Part shown: piece after piece, positions 16,593-25,139 of the stretch | Position numbering within the stretch: the first letter of the stretch is position 1 | How the letters are laid out: every line of letters begins with the position of its first letter | From: Flammeovirgaceae bacterium UBA2786 | Lineage (GTDB): Bacteria; Bacteroidota; Bacteroidia; Cytophagales; Cyclobacteriaceae | Assembly: GCA_002352225.1 (NCBI GenBank) | Contig: DEIA01000032.1 | Location: forward strand, 109,886-173,885 | Direction of reading: 5' to 3' | DNA: 64,000 nt | Notes under the pieces: generated by a model | What the model was told of the DNA's origin: nothing | Database searches by the model: none | Seen by the model: only the letters and a program-made list of their open reading frames with translations | Program-made: the position numbers and the translations under genes

Positions 16593-17065
16593 TATACCTG
16601 AATTGGTTCAGCCGAATTTACCACAATGCGGGGATTCATACTAACTTTTGATTTAATGGAATTGGAAATCAGGCAAGCTGCTTCAGCCTTAACCAATACA
16701 CGCTCTGCGCGTTCCCGATCTTTTTCATGCACAATTGTTACGGTTGGCTCAAGCAAAACTTCTGTCATCAGGTACTTTCCTTCTACCTGATCCAACTTTC
16801 CTTTTGCATCGCATGCAAAACCGGTAAACTCCAGTTTCGAATTTTCTGCAATAGCCAGAAAAGTTGTCATTAAACAACTGCTTACGGCAGCGGTAAAAAG
16901 ATGTTCGGGCGACCAAATGCCGGGCATTCCTTTCGGAAACTCAGGCGGGGTGGCTACTTCAATACATCCACCACTTTGTGCGGGTACATTTAACTCGGGC
17001 GAACACATCATGCCTTTGCGATCGCTGTTCCAGGCTACCGATACATTATAAATATGTGGGCTCAT
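16592..17065 (-). CDS. OsmC/Ohr-family peroxiredoxin-like protein
   Basis: A 157-residue OsmC-fold protein. The two redox cysteines are Cys64 (VSSCLMTTF) and Cys131 (EAACLISNS), in the expected positions. The WSPEHLFTAA motif is shared with OsmC-type proteins. The family reduces organic hydroperoxides, and some members react with persulfides. Its neighbours, two rhodaneses and thioredoxin, favour a role in thiol or sulfane-sulfur stress (inference). The stop overlaps the trxA start and the rhodanese gene lies 12 bases upstream. Confidence 0.9.
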   Translation of the reverse strand: MSPHIYNVSVAWNSDRKGMMCSPELNVPAQSGGCIEVATPPEFPKGMPGIWSPEHLFTAAVSSCLMTTFLAIAENSKLEFTGFACDAKGKLDQVEGKYLMTEVLLEPTVTIVHEKDRERAERVLVKAEAACLISNSIKSKVSMNPRIVVNSAEPIQV

Positions 17066-17077
17066 GATAATAGAAAT

Positions 17078-17392
17078 TTAAAGTTTGTTTTGAAGACTTA
17101 TCCAGCTACCACCGTTATACACGTGTGTATAGCCTTTTGATTTGAGAATATTTTTGGCCATGCCACTGCGCATGCCCGAGGCACAACAGGTAATTATAGG
17201 TTTACTTTTATCAGAAAACCGGCTGGTGTTGTTGCTCAGCGAATCAACCGGAATATTTACTGACCCTTTAATGTGGCCACCAGAATATTCGCCTTTGCTG
17301 CGTACGTCTACAATTACAGCCCCGCTTTTCATAAGTTCCGGATAATTTACTTTTGGCCCAAGCCCGAATAAATTTTTAAGTAGTTCTATCAT
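17078..17392 (-). CDS. Single-domain rhodanese (sulfurtransferase) 2
   Basis: A 104-residue rhodanese domain with the catalytic loop CASGMRS starting at Cys70, DVRSKGEYSGGHIKGSVNIP as the fold signature and G-G-S-W near the end. It carries sulfane sulfur as a cysteine persulfide. Its start overlaps the stop of the preceding rhodanese by 4 bases (ATGA). Compared with its partner it has a longer N-terminus (LLKNLFGLGPKVNY). Confidence 0.92.
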   Translation of the reverse strand: MIELLKNLFGLGPKVNYPELMKSGAVIVDVRSKGEYSGGHIKGSVNIPVDSLSNNTSRFSDKSKPIITCCASGMRSGMAKNILKSKGYTHVYNGGSWISLQNKL

Positions 17393-17682
17393 ACGGTTTC
17401 AACATTTTGAGAAAGTAAATAGTTTATGGATAACCAACTGCCGGCATCTACACATGCATATTTTTGTTCTTTAAGTACATGGGTTGCCATTGCGCTACGC
17501 CCACCCGATGCACAGCATAAAATAAGAGGTTGTTTTAATTCAGAAAGTTCATGTACACGTTGCAAAAGTTCGTTAACCGGAATGTTTACTGAACCGGGAA
17601 TATGGCCGCCTTTGTATTCAGCTGGGGTACGCACATCTACAATGGTACCCTCGTTGTTTTTAAGAAGTTGTTTGAGATTCAT
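17389..17682 (-). CDS. Single-domain rhodanese (sulfurtransferase) 1
   Basis: A 97-residue rhodanese domain. The active loop CASGGRS starts at Cys57, and the fold signature is DVRTPAEYKGGHIPGSVNIP. It differs from the neighbouring rhodanese in loop residues (GG against GM), which may alter the sulfur acceptor. It lies 3 bases after the DUF6132 stop. The tandem pair suggests duplication followed by specialisation. Confidence 0.92.
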   Translation of the reverse strand: MNLKQLLKNNEGTIVDVRTPAEYKGGHIPGSVNIPVNELLQRVHELSELKQPLILCCASGGRSAMATHVLKEQKYACVDAGSWLSINYLLSQNVETV

Positions 17683-17685
17683 AAT

Positions 17686-17886
17686 TTATGTGTTTGTTTT
17701 TTCTTTCTTGAACATATTTACCACAAGGCCCCCCATAAGTGCACCATAGAGCGAAGAGTTTACCGGACTGGATGTGATTGGACATGTGCCTGAGATACAA
17801 CCGATTTGCTGCCAGTACAAATAGCCCGCACCTAAACCTAGTGCAATGCCTGTAAGGGTGAGCCAATATTTTTTAAGGAGAGCCAT
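17686..17886 (-). CDS. DUF6132-family small membrane protein
   Basis: A 66-residue protein with two hydrophobic segments (LTLTGIALGLGAGYLYW and SSLYGALMGGLVVNMF). They flank a loop with two cysteines in IGCISGTCPITSSP, the hallmark of DUF6132. The loop is predicted to face one side of the membrane near the operon's sulfur-handling enzymes. The molecular role is unknown. It is the first gene of the sulfur operon, about 16 bases after the predicted start of transcription. Confidence 0.82.
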   Translation of the reverse strand: MALLKKYWLTLTGIALGLGAGYLYWQQIGCISGTCPITSSPVNSSLYGALMGGLVVNMFKKEKTNT

Positions 17887-17905
17887 CTGCTTTGTGTTTG
17901 TAATA

Positions 17906-17950
17906 CAAAGGTAGGTGGCAGCCAGGTGTTGGTTTGTAACAACCGTTACA
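17906..17950 (-). promoter_or_regulatory. Crp/Fnr-type operator with -7 element for the DUF6132-rhodanese-OsmC-trx operon
   Basis: TGTAAC-N4-GTTACA at 17935-17950 is a palindrome with perfect 6-bp arms and FNR geometry, centred at 17942.5. On the minus strand a perfect TACCTTTG lies at 17906-17913, centred at 17909.5, 33 bp away. If transcription starts about 7 bp after the -7 centre, the operator sits near -40, a class II activator position. It overlaps the stop codon of the adjacent Crp/Fnr gene. No -33 TTG is present, as expected for an activator-dependent promoter. Confidence 0.7.
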
Positions 17951-18539
17951 GAAGCGTTATTTTATTTCGGGCTAGTTTTACCAGGCCCTCATTTTCCATT
18001 TGTTTGATTACGCGCGATACAGCTTCGCGGGCAGTACCTAATTCATCGGCCAATTGTTGATGCGTGATGGAAATTTCTTTGCTTTTGTAAAGTTCTGATT
18101 TCTGTTTCAACAGTTGAAGCAGACGTGAATCGAGTTTTTGAAAGGCAATGGCATTAACAGCCGTAAGCAGTTCTTCAAACCGTTTGTGGTACAATCTGAA
18201 AATAAAATCAGACCACTCCGGAAATTTTTTAACCCACTCACTGGCTTTGTCCACCGGTATAAAAAGAATTTCCGCGTCTTCTTCTACAACTGCTTTTACT
18301 TTACTGGTTTCGTTGTGAATACCACCCAGAAAAGACATGATGCAGCTTTCGCCCGGAGTAATATAGTACAAGAGTATTTCGTGGCCTTGCGGATCGGTGC
18401 GCATTACTTTCAGGCTGCCCTTAAGTACTAAAGGAATAGCTTTGATGTAGCTATCTTCCTGAAGTATTTCAGTGCCGCCCGGAAATTTTTTTAGCTGACC
18501 GAATTGCGATACCTCTTCTTTGAGCAGACTTTGAAACAT
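17946..18539 (-). CDS. Crp/Fnr-family transcription regulator with a single cysteine
   Basis: A 197-residue regulator: an N-terminal cyclic-nucleotide-binding-like beta-barrel and a C-terminal winged helix with recognition sequence GTAREAVSRVIKQME, which keeps the FNR-type E-x-x-S-R contacts. It lacks the FNR N-terminal cysteine cluster. The only cysteine is Cys66 in TPGESCIMSF, which could be a redox or persulfide sensor (inference). It lies 3 bases after the PepSY gene and immediately before the operator of the sulfur operon, its likely target. Confidence 0.9.
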   Translation of the reverse strand: MFQSLLKEEVSQFGQLKKFPGGTEILQEDSYIKAIPLVLKGSLKVMRTDPQGHEILLYYITPGESCIMSFLGGIHNETSKVKAVVEEDAEILFIPVDKASEWVKKFPEWSDFIFRLYHKRFEELLTAVNAIAFQKLDSRLLQLLKQKSELYKSKEISITHQQLADELGTAREAVSRVIKQMENEGLVKLARNKITLL

Positions 18540-18542
18540 GAG

Positions 18543-19088
18543 CTACGATAAAAGGAACAAGAAAATTAAAGGAAAGATGATACCAACCAAAGCAAGTTTC
18601 CACCCACGCCCCCAAAAACTGTTTTCTCCTTTTTGAATAAACATTCCGGTAACGGCAATTACCAGCATGGCTACTCCAAAAATATCGGAGTAGTAAATCC
18701 ACCACTTACTGGTGTCTACATGTAGCTTAGTCATTTGGCCCAGTATGGGTGTTGTTCGGTACGATTCGATTTTGCCTTTACCGGTAGAAAGATCAATCTG
18801 AACATCGTTGTTCACGTACGAAATACGCAGGTTGTTGCCGTCAACAGAAAACCGTCTTAGCTGATCGCCAATTTTAAATTGCTCTGTAAAGGCAGAAATA
18901 AATTTATCGTTAACCGAATCTTTCAAAACAGTTTGCTTCAACTGAATTTCCTGAGCATTGTAGGTGTATCTGCGTGGATGCCATACCTGGCGGTGATTCA
19001 GAAAAATTCCGGAAATAGAAAAGGCGATGATTAAACCTAAATAGAAATAGGCGATGTCGCGGTGGGTGTTGCGGGCGGTAAGCTTCAT
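18543..19088 (-). CDS. PepSY-associated membrane protein
   Basis: A 181-residue membrane protein. The N-terminal helix (YFYLGLIIAFSISGIFLNHR) carries the PepSY_TM signature with a conserved histidine after the helix. Then come a periplasmic PepSY-like region of about 90 residues and two C-terminal helices (IFGVAMLVIAVTGMFI and ALVGIIFPLIFLFLLS). Such proteins are linked to periplasmic redox or metal reduction, but the partner is unknown. It sits between the exported methyltransferase (6 bases upstream) and the Crp/Fnr gene (3 bases downstream). Confidence 0.82.
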   Translation of the reverse strand: MKLTARNTHRDIAYFYLGLIIAFSISGIFLNHRQVWHPRRYTYNAQEIQLKQTVLKDSVNDKFISAFTEQFKIGDQLRRFSVDGNNLRISYVNNDVQIDLSTGKGKIESYRTTPILGQMTKLHVDTSKWWIYYSDIFGVAMLVIAVTGMFIQKGENSFWGRGWKLALVGIIFPLIFLFLLS

Positions 19089-19094
19089 GTAATA

Positions 19095-19709
19095 TTACTT
19101 CTTCTTATAACTGATCATTATTCCGGCTCGGCTTGTACGATCGATAGTGGTGGTAAACTGAGCATGATTTTTTACATAATTCATAAAGTCAGAATCGGCC
19201 TGGCCATCGGCTACATTGTGGGTTGTAAAGCAACCGCCTGGTTTTAGTTTTGATTCCAGATCGATGAAGTATTGTTTGTACCAGTCTTTATCAGCATCGG
19301 AAAAAACAAAATCGAACGGTCCGGGTAATTGTTTCACCAGGTCATGTGCATTGCCCAGGCGTGCATCTACAAATGCCGAAAGTCCGGCCTCCTCAATATT
19401 TTGTAAAGCTTGTTTATATCTGCGTTCATTTAATTCCAGGGTAATTACTTTACCACCGGTTTTACTCATGGCCCAGGCCAGCCAAATAGTGGAGTGGCCG
19501 GTGGAGGTACCAATTTCAAGCGCAGCGGTGTATTTATTGTTGATGATTAAATCATGAAGTATTTTACCGTCATCGTAAGGCACATTCATATCGCGCCATT
19601 CGCCCCGGTGTTCTTTTAAAAATTTTTCAACGCGGGCATCTAGCGCAGTATTCTGAGCAATTGCCGATACTGAGATAACCAGGACAAGGAGAACAAGAGT
19701 GGTTTTCAT
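19095..19709 (-). CDS. Class I SAM-dependent O-methyltransferase with a signal peptide
   Basis: A 204-residue protein of the caffeoyl-CoA/catechol O-methyltransferase family. It shows the SAM-binding glycine motif ALEIGTSTGHSTIW, the acidic VITLELNE and the DFVFSDADKDWY metal/active-site segment. It begins with a clear signal peptide (MKTTLVLLVLVISVSAIAQ). Export of a SAM-dependent enzyme is odd because SAM is cytosolic. It is the first gene of a tight operon with PepSY and Crp/Fnr genes. The substrate is unknown. Confidence 0.88.
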   Translation of the reverse strand: MKTTLVLLVLVISVSAIAQNTALDARVEKFLKEHRGEWRDMNVPYDDGKILHDLIINNKYTAALEIGTSTGHSTIWLAWAMSKTGGKVITLELNERRYKQALQNIEEAGLSAFVDARLGNAHDLVKQLPGPFDFVFSDADKDWYKQYFIDLESKLKPGGCFTTHNVADGQADSDFMNYVKNHAQFTTTIDRTSRAGIMISYKKK

Positions 19710-19759
19710 ATTGCGCTCAATTTTAGGTTAAACAATACTTCTGTCTGTATTTTTAATGA

Positions 19760-21091
19760 TTAACGTCCAAACGGATTCAATGCATTTAATGCGCGCTTGC
19801 CGCCTCCCATCTTGTTCATGGTCTTCATCATTTTTCGCATGTCTTCAAATTGCTTCAGCAATTGGTTTACCTGCTGAATGCTGGTACCACTACCTTTCGC
19901 AATCCGGTTCTTACGGCTCGAATTTAGTTTGTCCGGATTCTGCCGCTCGTCCAATGTCATAGAGCGGATAATGGCTTCAATAGGTTTAAAAGAGTTATCG
20001 TCAATATCTACATCTTTCACTGCTTTACCCATGCCAGGTATCATGCCCAACAGGTCTTTCATGTTACCCATCTTTTTGATCTGATCCAGTTGCGAAAGAA
20101 AATCATTGAAGTCGAACTGGTTCTTGCGCATTTTGGCATTAAGCCTGCGTGCTTCTTCTTCATCAAAAGTCTGTTGTGCTTTTTCAACCAAACTCACCAC
20201 ATCGCCCATGCCGAGAATCCGGCTGGCCATACGATCGGGATAGAAACGATCAATGGCTTCCATCTTTTCGCCCGAGCTGATAAACTTAATAGGTTTTTCT
20301 ACTACTCTGCGAATGGATAAGGCTGCCCCACCGCGTGTGTCGCCATCCATTTTGGTAAGCACCACACCATTAAAGTTCAGGCGATCATTGAAGGCCTTGG
20401 CTGTATTTACGGCATCCTGCCCCGTCATGGCATCTACCACAAACAAAGTTTCAGAAGGTTTGAGGGCTTCTTTCAGCTTTGCTATTTCATTCATCATCTC
20501 CTCGTCAACCGCCAGGCGACCGGCTGTATCGACAATTACTATACGATGATTATTTTTCTTAGCGTGTTCAAGCGCAGCTTTCGCGATTTTAACTGCGTCT
20601 TTATTTTCAGGCTCGGCATATACTTCAACGCCCACTTGTTCGCCCAATACTTTTAACTGATCAATAGCCGCGGGTCGATAAATATCGCAAGCAGTTAATA
20701 AAACCTGGCGGCCCTGGCGTTTCAGGTAGCTGGCCAGTTTTCCCGAAAAAGTAGTTTTACCCGAACCTTGTAAACCGGCAATCAGGATAATGGCCGGATT
20801 GCCTTCTATTTTAATATCTTCACTTTCGCCTCCCATTAACAGGGTTAGCTCATCGTTGGTAATTTTGGTAAGCAATTGCCCGGGCGAAACGGAAGTAAGT
20901 ACGTTCTGGCCAAGGGCTTTTTCGCGGATTTCGTCCGTTACTTCTTTGGCTACTTTATAGTTAACGTCCGCATCAATCAGCGCTTTGCGGATTTCCTTTA
21001 CCGTAGTGGCAATGTTGATTTCGGTGATTCTTCCCTGGCCTTTTAGCGTTTGAAAGGCCTTTTCCAGCTTGAGACTTAAACTATCGAACAT
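19760..21091 (-). CDS. ffh: Signal recognition particle protein Ffh
   Basis: A 443-residue GTPase that binds signal peptides on nascent membrane proteins and delivers ribosomes to FtsY. Order: helical N domain, G domain with GLQGSGKTTFSGKL (P-loop), DIYRPAA, DTAGRLAVD and TKMDGDTRGG, then a methionine-rich M domain with MRKMMKTMNKMGGGKR. The length is typical. A good promoter lies at 21113-21147 and gives a leader of about 18 bases. The 4.5S/SRP RNA was not found in the window. Confidence 0.97.
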   Translation of the reverse strand: MFDSLSLKLEKAFQTLKGQGRITEINIATTVKEIRKALIDADVNYKVAKEVTDEIREKALGQNVLTSVSPGQLLTKITNDELTLLMGGESEDIKIEGNPAIILIAGLQGSGKTTFSGKLASYLKRQGRQVLLTACDIYRPAAIDQLKVLGEQVGVEVYAEPENKDAVKIAKAALEHAKKNNHRIVIVDTAGRLAVDEEMMNEIAKLKEALKPSETLFVVDAMTGQDAVNTAKAFNDRLNFNGVVLTKMDGDTRGGAALSIRRVVEKPIKFISSGEKMEAIDRFYPDRMASRILGMGDVVSLVEKAQQTFDEEEARRLNAKMRKNQFDFNDFLSQLDQIKKMGNMKDLLGMIPGMGKAVKDVDIDDNSFKPIEAIIRSMTLDERQNPDKLNSSRKNRIAKGSGTSIQQVNQLLKQFEDMRKMMKTMNKMGGGKRALNALNPFGR

Positions 21092-21112
21092 GGTTGTGAA
21101 TTAAAAAGCCCA

Positions 21113-21147
21113 CAAAGGTAATGGGTATTTTGAAAGACCGAAACAAA
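21113..21147 (-). promoter_or_regulatory. ffh promoter, -33 TTTG / N23 / -7 TACCTTTG
   Basis: On the minus strand, TTTG (21144-21147) is followed by 23 bases and then TACCTTTG (21113-21120), a complete match to the Bacteroidota housekeeping consensus. The predicted start is near 21109. Confidence 0.65.
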
Positions 21148-21158
21148 AGATTTTTGAC

Positions 21159-21980
21159 TTAACGGTAGGTGGTTTCGTTAATCTTGCTCACCGGGTTCAT
21201 CATGTAAGTTTGAATGGTATTATCCTTCAGAACTTCCACAATCCTAAACCCTTTGTATGGAGTGCCCCAACTGCCACCGATGTGCGAATCAAACAAATGC
21301 GGAACCACCCCCAGCATTTTTTCTCCGTCCTGGTCATGATCATGGCCGTGAAAAACTGCTTTTACGTTGCTATACTTTTGAAGTAAATCAGCGTAAGCCG
21401 TATTGTCGATACCATTCGCTGTCCACTTTTGCTGACCGATGTGCAAAAAGAGAAATACGTTTTTATTTTTATGTTGATTCAGTTTCGATTCTAACCAACT
21501 CAGATCGGGCGAAAGATATTCTCCCTTCTCGTTAGAGGTGGTCATCATAAGCAACACATTGTTCCCTAAAATCTTTTCGTAGTTAAATGGCACATCCCAG
21601 ATTTTCTGCCAGTATGCTGCGCTCACGCGATCGTGATTGCCCTGGGTTACGAAGTAGGGCACGGCCAACTTTTGAAGATAAGGTTTAAGTTGATTCATCA
21701 ATTCGGGTTGATCATGAATCAAGTCTCCGTTAATCACACAAACATTAAGCGGAAGCTGTTGATGGAAAGAATTAATGTGCGAAACAAAATCGCTGATGTA
21801 TGTGTCTGACGCTGTATTGGGTTGCCCGTAGTGGCTATCGCTGCCTACAGCAAACCGTAAAACTACTTTTTTCTTCTTTGCCAGAACATCGGCAGCCGAA
21901 AGTGAGTGACCCCCCCCGGTTATCAGATACGCTGATGTGAGAGCAAATCCTTTCAGGAATTTTCTGCGCGATGTTTTCAT
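21159..21980 (-). CDS. Exported metallophosphoesterase with a Tat-type signal
   Basis: A 273-residue calcineurin-like phosphoesterase. The ATG at 21980 is chosen: it begins MKTSRRKFLKG, a twin-arginine signal, and sits one base after the upstream stop. An ATG eight codons earlier would bury the signal. Metal-site motifs appear in order: AVGSDSHYG, VINGDLIHD, TQGNHDRV, FLFLHIGQ and FHGHDHDQ. These form a two-metal centre for phosphate ester hydrolysis. Location is periplasmic or surface; the substrate is unknown. Confidence 0.88.
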   Translation of the reverse strand: MKTSRRKFLKGFALTSAYLITGGGHSLSAADVLAKKKKVVLRFAVGSDSHYGQPNTASDTYISDFVSHINSFHQQLPLNVCVINGDLIHDQPELMNQLKPYLQKLAVPYFVTQGNHDRVSAAYWQKIWDVPFNYEKILGNNVLLMMTTSNEKGEYLSPDLSWLESKLNQHKNKNVFLFLHIGQQKWTANGIDNTAYADLLQKYSNVKAVFHGHDHDQDGEKMLGVVPHLFDSHIGGSWGTPYKGFRIVEVLKDNTIQTYMMNPVSKINETTYR

Positions 21981-21981
21981 T

Positions 21982-22209
21982 TCAACTTCCCTGTTTAAAT
22001 CCAACCAAAGTTAATTCCACTACAATCAGGTTTTTGTTAAAATTAGAATAAAGCAACTTTACCAAATCTTTATTCTGCAGGTTGTTGGCAAACGCAAAGG
22101 CTTTGTCAAATTCTTCTATAGGCCATTGCAAAAACTCCTGCACATTGCCCATACCGCCTTTTTTTACAAGACTTTGTAATACGCTTATTTCGGTTTCAGT
22201 CAGATTCAT
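21982..22209 (-). CDS. Small hypothetical protein (75 residues)
   Basis: A 75-residue soluble protein. The first part (LTETEISVLQSLVKKGG) is the pattern of a winged-helix first helix, and the end (NLIVVELTLVGFKQGS) is beta-like, but the match is weak. No family was recognised. It is the first gene of a two-gene unit with the Tat-exported phosphoesterase, one base apart, so it is probably translated with it. Confidence 0.55.
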   Translation of the reverse strand: MNLTETEISVLQSLVKKGGMGNVQEFLQWPIEEFDKAFAFANNLQNKDLVKLLYSNFNKNLIVVELTLVGFKQGS

Positions 22210-22279
22210 TTGCCCAAGATACTTATTGATTGAATTTTATTTTGTTTCTTCGGTGTGAAATCTTTAGTAAAAAGTGAAC

Positions 22280-22717
22280 ATGAGAATATGCATAGTTCTT
22301 ATCGCTTTTATTTACGGGTTTGAGGCTAGTGCGCAATCTGCTAACGACCTGTTCTGGCTTACCGGAATGTGGAACCGGACTAACGTTAAACCCGGACGAA
22401 CTGCCCATGAGCGATGGATAAAAACCAACGAGGGCCTGCAGGGCTGGGGGATAAGTATGAATGGAGCGGACACTTCTTTTGTAGAGAAGCTGCGCATTGT
22501 TACCAAAGACAACAAGCTATACTATGTGGCCGATGTTCCTGAAAATAAAGAATCAACTTATTTTTTGATTACTGGTGTTACGGCCACTTCTTTTATATGC
22601 GAAAATCCTGAACACGACTTTCCGAAGAAGATAGTTTATCAACACGAAGGTAATACGATGAAAGCCACCGTTTCGGGCAATGGTAAATCGATTGATTATT
22701 TTTTTGAACGCAAGTAG
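22280..22717 (+). CDS. DUF6265-family exported protein
   Basis: A 145-residue protein. The ATG at 22280 starts a signal peptide (MRICIVLIAFIYGFEASAQ); a GTG two codons earlier is less likely. The core LFWLTGMWNR ... HERWIKTNEGLQGWG ... FICENPEHDFPKKIVY is typical of DUF6265. The fold is predicted to be a lipocalin-like barrel (family knowledge). The function is unknown. Its 3' end overlaps the convergent glycerate kinase gene by 22 bases. Confidence 0.82.
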   Translation: MRICIVLIAFIYGFEASAQSANDLFWLTGMWNRTNVKPGRTAHERWIKTNEGLQGWGISMNGADTSFVEKLRIVTKDNKLYYVADVPENKESTYFLITGVTATSFICENPEHDFPKKIVYQHEGNTMKATVSGNGKSIDYFFERK

Positions 22718-23829
22718 AGGCTAAGATGTTCGGTAACCCGTTGCTCAATCAAATCTTTGGTTTGCTTCATCGCTATTTCCACGGAAGTGTTTTCATCTAC
22801 CAGACTAATCACCAGGCTTATTCCGGCTTGTTTCCATTCGGCTTCACTTAATTCATTTTGCCCTGCAATAACAATAACCGGTTTGTTTAGTCGGCTTGCA
22901 ATAGAAGTTATACCGGCCACTACTTTACCGCGTAGTGTTTGAGCATCCAGTTTGCCTTCTCCGGTGATAACCACATCGGCTTCGCGTATAACTGCTTCCA
23001 CATTTAATTCTTGCATTACATAATCAATACCTCGTGTAAACGAAGCATTCAAAAATACTTTGGCTCCGGCACCCAAACCACCGGCAGCCCCAGCCCCGGC
23101 AAAATCAGTAGATAGTTGTAATTGTTCCTTTACAACATTGGCAAAATTCTGTAAACCCTTGTCCAGCCGAATTACATCTTGCTCGGTAGCTCCTTTTTGA
23201 GGAGCAAAAACATAAGCGGCTCCATTAGGGCCGTAGAGCGGATTGGTTACATCGCACAGTACCAATACTTCTGTTTGGGCAAGACGTGTGTTACCAGTTG
23301 TTAAATCTATATGATGTAACAACTCCAGGTTTTCGCCAACCGGATGCAGTACCCGGTTTTGATTATCGTAAAACCTATAGCCCAATGCAGAAGCCATACC
23401 TATTCCGGCATCGTTGGTGGCGCTGCCTCCAATAGCCAAAACAATTTTTTTAACTCCGCGATGCAGGGCATCGGCTATCAATTCACCGGTACCAACAGTT
23501 GAAGTTTTTAATGGGTTGCGTTCGTGCTGGGTTAATAATTGCAGCCCCGATGCTGCCGCCATTTCAATAAAGGCGGTTGTGCCATTGCCCGAAATTCCAT
23601 AACCAGCCTCTCCTTTGCGAAAAAGCGGATTGTGAACCACACAGGTTACCCATTTGCCCTTTGTGTGTTCGGTTAACAATTGCGCGGTACCTTCGCCACC
23701 ATCGGCAAGTGGTAATGATTGAAATTGAAGCGCTGAATCAGTTTTTTTCAATGCACGCCCGATGGCCTCGCAAACTTCAACTGCCGAAAGTGAGCCTTTA
23801 AACTTATCGGGTGCAATCAGAATTTTCAC
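22696..23829 (-). CDS. glxK: Glycerate kinase (GarK/GlxK family)
   Basis: A 377-residue enzyme phosphorylating D-glycerate to 2- or 3-phosphoglycerate. Family signatures are APDKFKGSLSA at the N-terminus, LPLADGGEGT near 42, GIGGSATNDAGIG (here AIGGSATNDAGIG) and GEGKLDAQTLRGK. The start overlaps the upstream permease stop by 4 bases, so the pair is a transport-and-phosphorylation unit feeding lower glycolysis. Which phosphoglycerate is made cannot be read off. Confidence 0.93.
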   Translation of the reverse strand: MKILIAPDKFKGSLSAVEVCEAIGRALKKTDSALQFQSLPLADGGEGTAQLLTEHTKGKWVTCVVHNPLFRKGEAGYGISGNGTTAFIEMAAASGLQLLTQHERNPLKTSTVGTGELIADALHRGVKKIVLAIGGSATNDAGIGMASALGYRFYDNQNRVLHPVGENLELLHHIDLTTGNTRLAQTEVLVLCDVTNPLYGPNGAAYVFAPQKGATEQDVIRLDKGLQNFANVVKEQLQLSTDFAGAGAAGGLGAGAKVFLNASFTRGIDYVMQELNVEAVIREADVVITGEGKLDAQTLRGKVVAGITSIASRLNKPVIVIAGQNELSEAEWKQAGISLVISLVDENTSVEIAMKQTKDLIEQRVTEHLSLYLRSKK

Positions 23830-25139
23830 AATACATAGATTATGATGGCTGTACCAAAAGCCGTTAACCCCTGTGCAAGTGTTATAACGGTATAACTTTT
23901 ATAGGCATCGCGTTCGCCAATGCCGCCAAACTGCGACACCACCCAGAAGTAAGAATCGTTGGCATGAGAAACGGCCATAGCCCCACCTCCAATGGCCAGC
24001 ACCAGTGTAGCAAGATCCATTGGTGAGGTAAACCCGGCACTTACTGTAAGCGGTGCGAGCAACGAACTGGTAATAATGATGGAAGATGTGGATGAGCCTT
24101 GTGCTGTTTTCAAAATTGCTGCCAGCATAAAGGCAACCGACAAAAAGGCAATGCCACCGGCCTGTGATGTGGCCAAGGCATTGGCCGGTAGTGCATCCAG
24201 TCCGCACGATTTAATTACACTACCAAAGGCACCACCGGCTCCGGTAATCAACAGAATAATACCGGCATCTTTTAATGCTTCCGCTATCCAGGCAGGCCAC
24301 TCCTGTTTTTGCTTTCCGCGAATAAGCAGCATGGAAAAAATAAAACCAATCAGTAATGCAATAGCCGGGTTCCCCACGATCAACAAAACCTTAAAGGATT
24401 GTAAAGCGGGTACAAGCGTGGGCAACGAAGCCATTGCAATTAGAATGATAGGAATAATCAGGGGAAGAAATATAAAAATGCCAGCGTGTTGGGGAGCATC
24501 TATAATAACGACTGAATGAGCCGTTGTGGGTATTCGCAATCCTACCTTACGGGATAACAGATAGGCCACACCAGCAACCGGAATACTGCCAGCAAGACCA
24601 ATAAGCATAACCAAACCAAGGTGAGATGTAACACCCAGATTAGCGGCAGCGGCCAATGGCCCCGGAGTAGGAGGAACCAGCGTGTGTGTAGTGTAAAGTC
24701 CGGAAGAGAGAGCAAGGGAAAGTTGGGCTGGTGTTGCCGATGAAGAAACCAGTGCAGGTATAAGTCTTGAAAGAATAATAAATCCCGAATCGCAGAAGAC
24801 AGGAATGCCTACCAACACACCAATTACAGTCATTGATAAAATGGTGCGTGATGGGCCAAATGCGTTAACAATTTTAGTTCCAAGTGAAGCCATGGCCCCG
24901 GTTTTTTCCATTACCATACCGAGGCACGATCCGATGGCAACCAGAAAGCCAATTTGTTGTAACAACGAACCAAAGCCTGCCTGCATCGTTGTGAAAATTT
25001 CGGGCAACGGTTTGCCCATAATTACTCCAAAGAGTAATGCGGCCAGCAACAAACCAAAGAATGCATGCAACTTCAGATACCGGGAAGCAGCGATGAGCGC
25101 TGCAATGGAAATGACTAAAACAAATACGATTTGAATCAT
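23826..25139 (-). CDS. GntP-family proton/organic-acid symporter
   Basis: A 437-residue membrane protein with about 12-14 hydrophobic segments and the GntP motifs GCGLGMVMEKTGAM-like (GSCLGMVMEKTGAM) and THTLVPPTPGPLAAA. The family imports gluconate or related hydroxy-acids. Coupling with glycerate kinase makes glycerate the likely substrate (inference). It overlaps moeA upstream by a single base and glxK downstream by 4 bases. Confidence 0.92.
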   Translation of the reverse strand: MIQIVFVLVISIAALIAASRYLKLHAFFGLLLAALLFGVIMGKPLPEIFTTMQAGFGSLLQQIGFLVAIGSCLGMVMEKTGAMASLGTKIVNAFGPSRTILSMTVIGVLVGIPVFCDSGFIILSRLIPALVSSSATPAQLSLALSSGLYTTHTLVPPTPGPLAAAANLGVTSHLGLVMLIGLAGSIPVAGVAYLLSRKVGLRIPTTAHSVVIIDAPQHAGIFIFLPLIIPIILIAMASLPTLVPALQSFKVLLIVGNPAIALLIGFIFSMLLIRGKQKQEWPAWIAEALKDAGIILLITGAGGAFGSVIKSCGLDALPANALATSQAGGIAFLSVAFMLAAILKTAQGSSTSSIIITSSLLAPLTVSAGFTSPMDLATLVLAIGGGAMAVSHANDSYFWVVSQFGGIGERDAYKSYTVITLAQGLTAFGTAIIIYVL

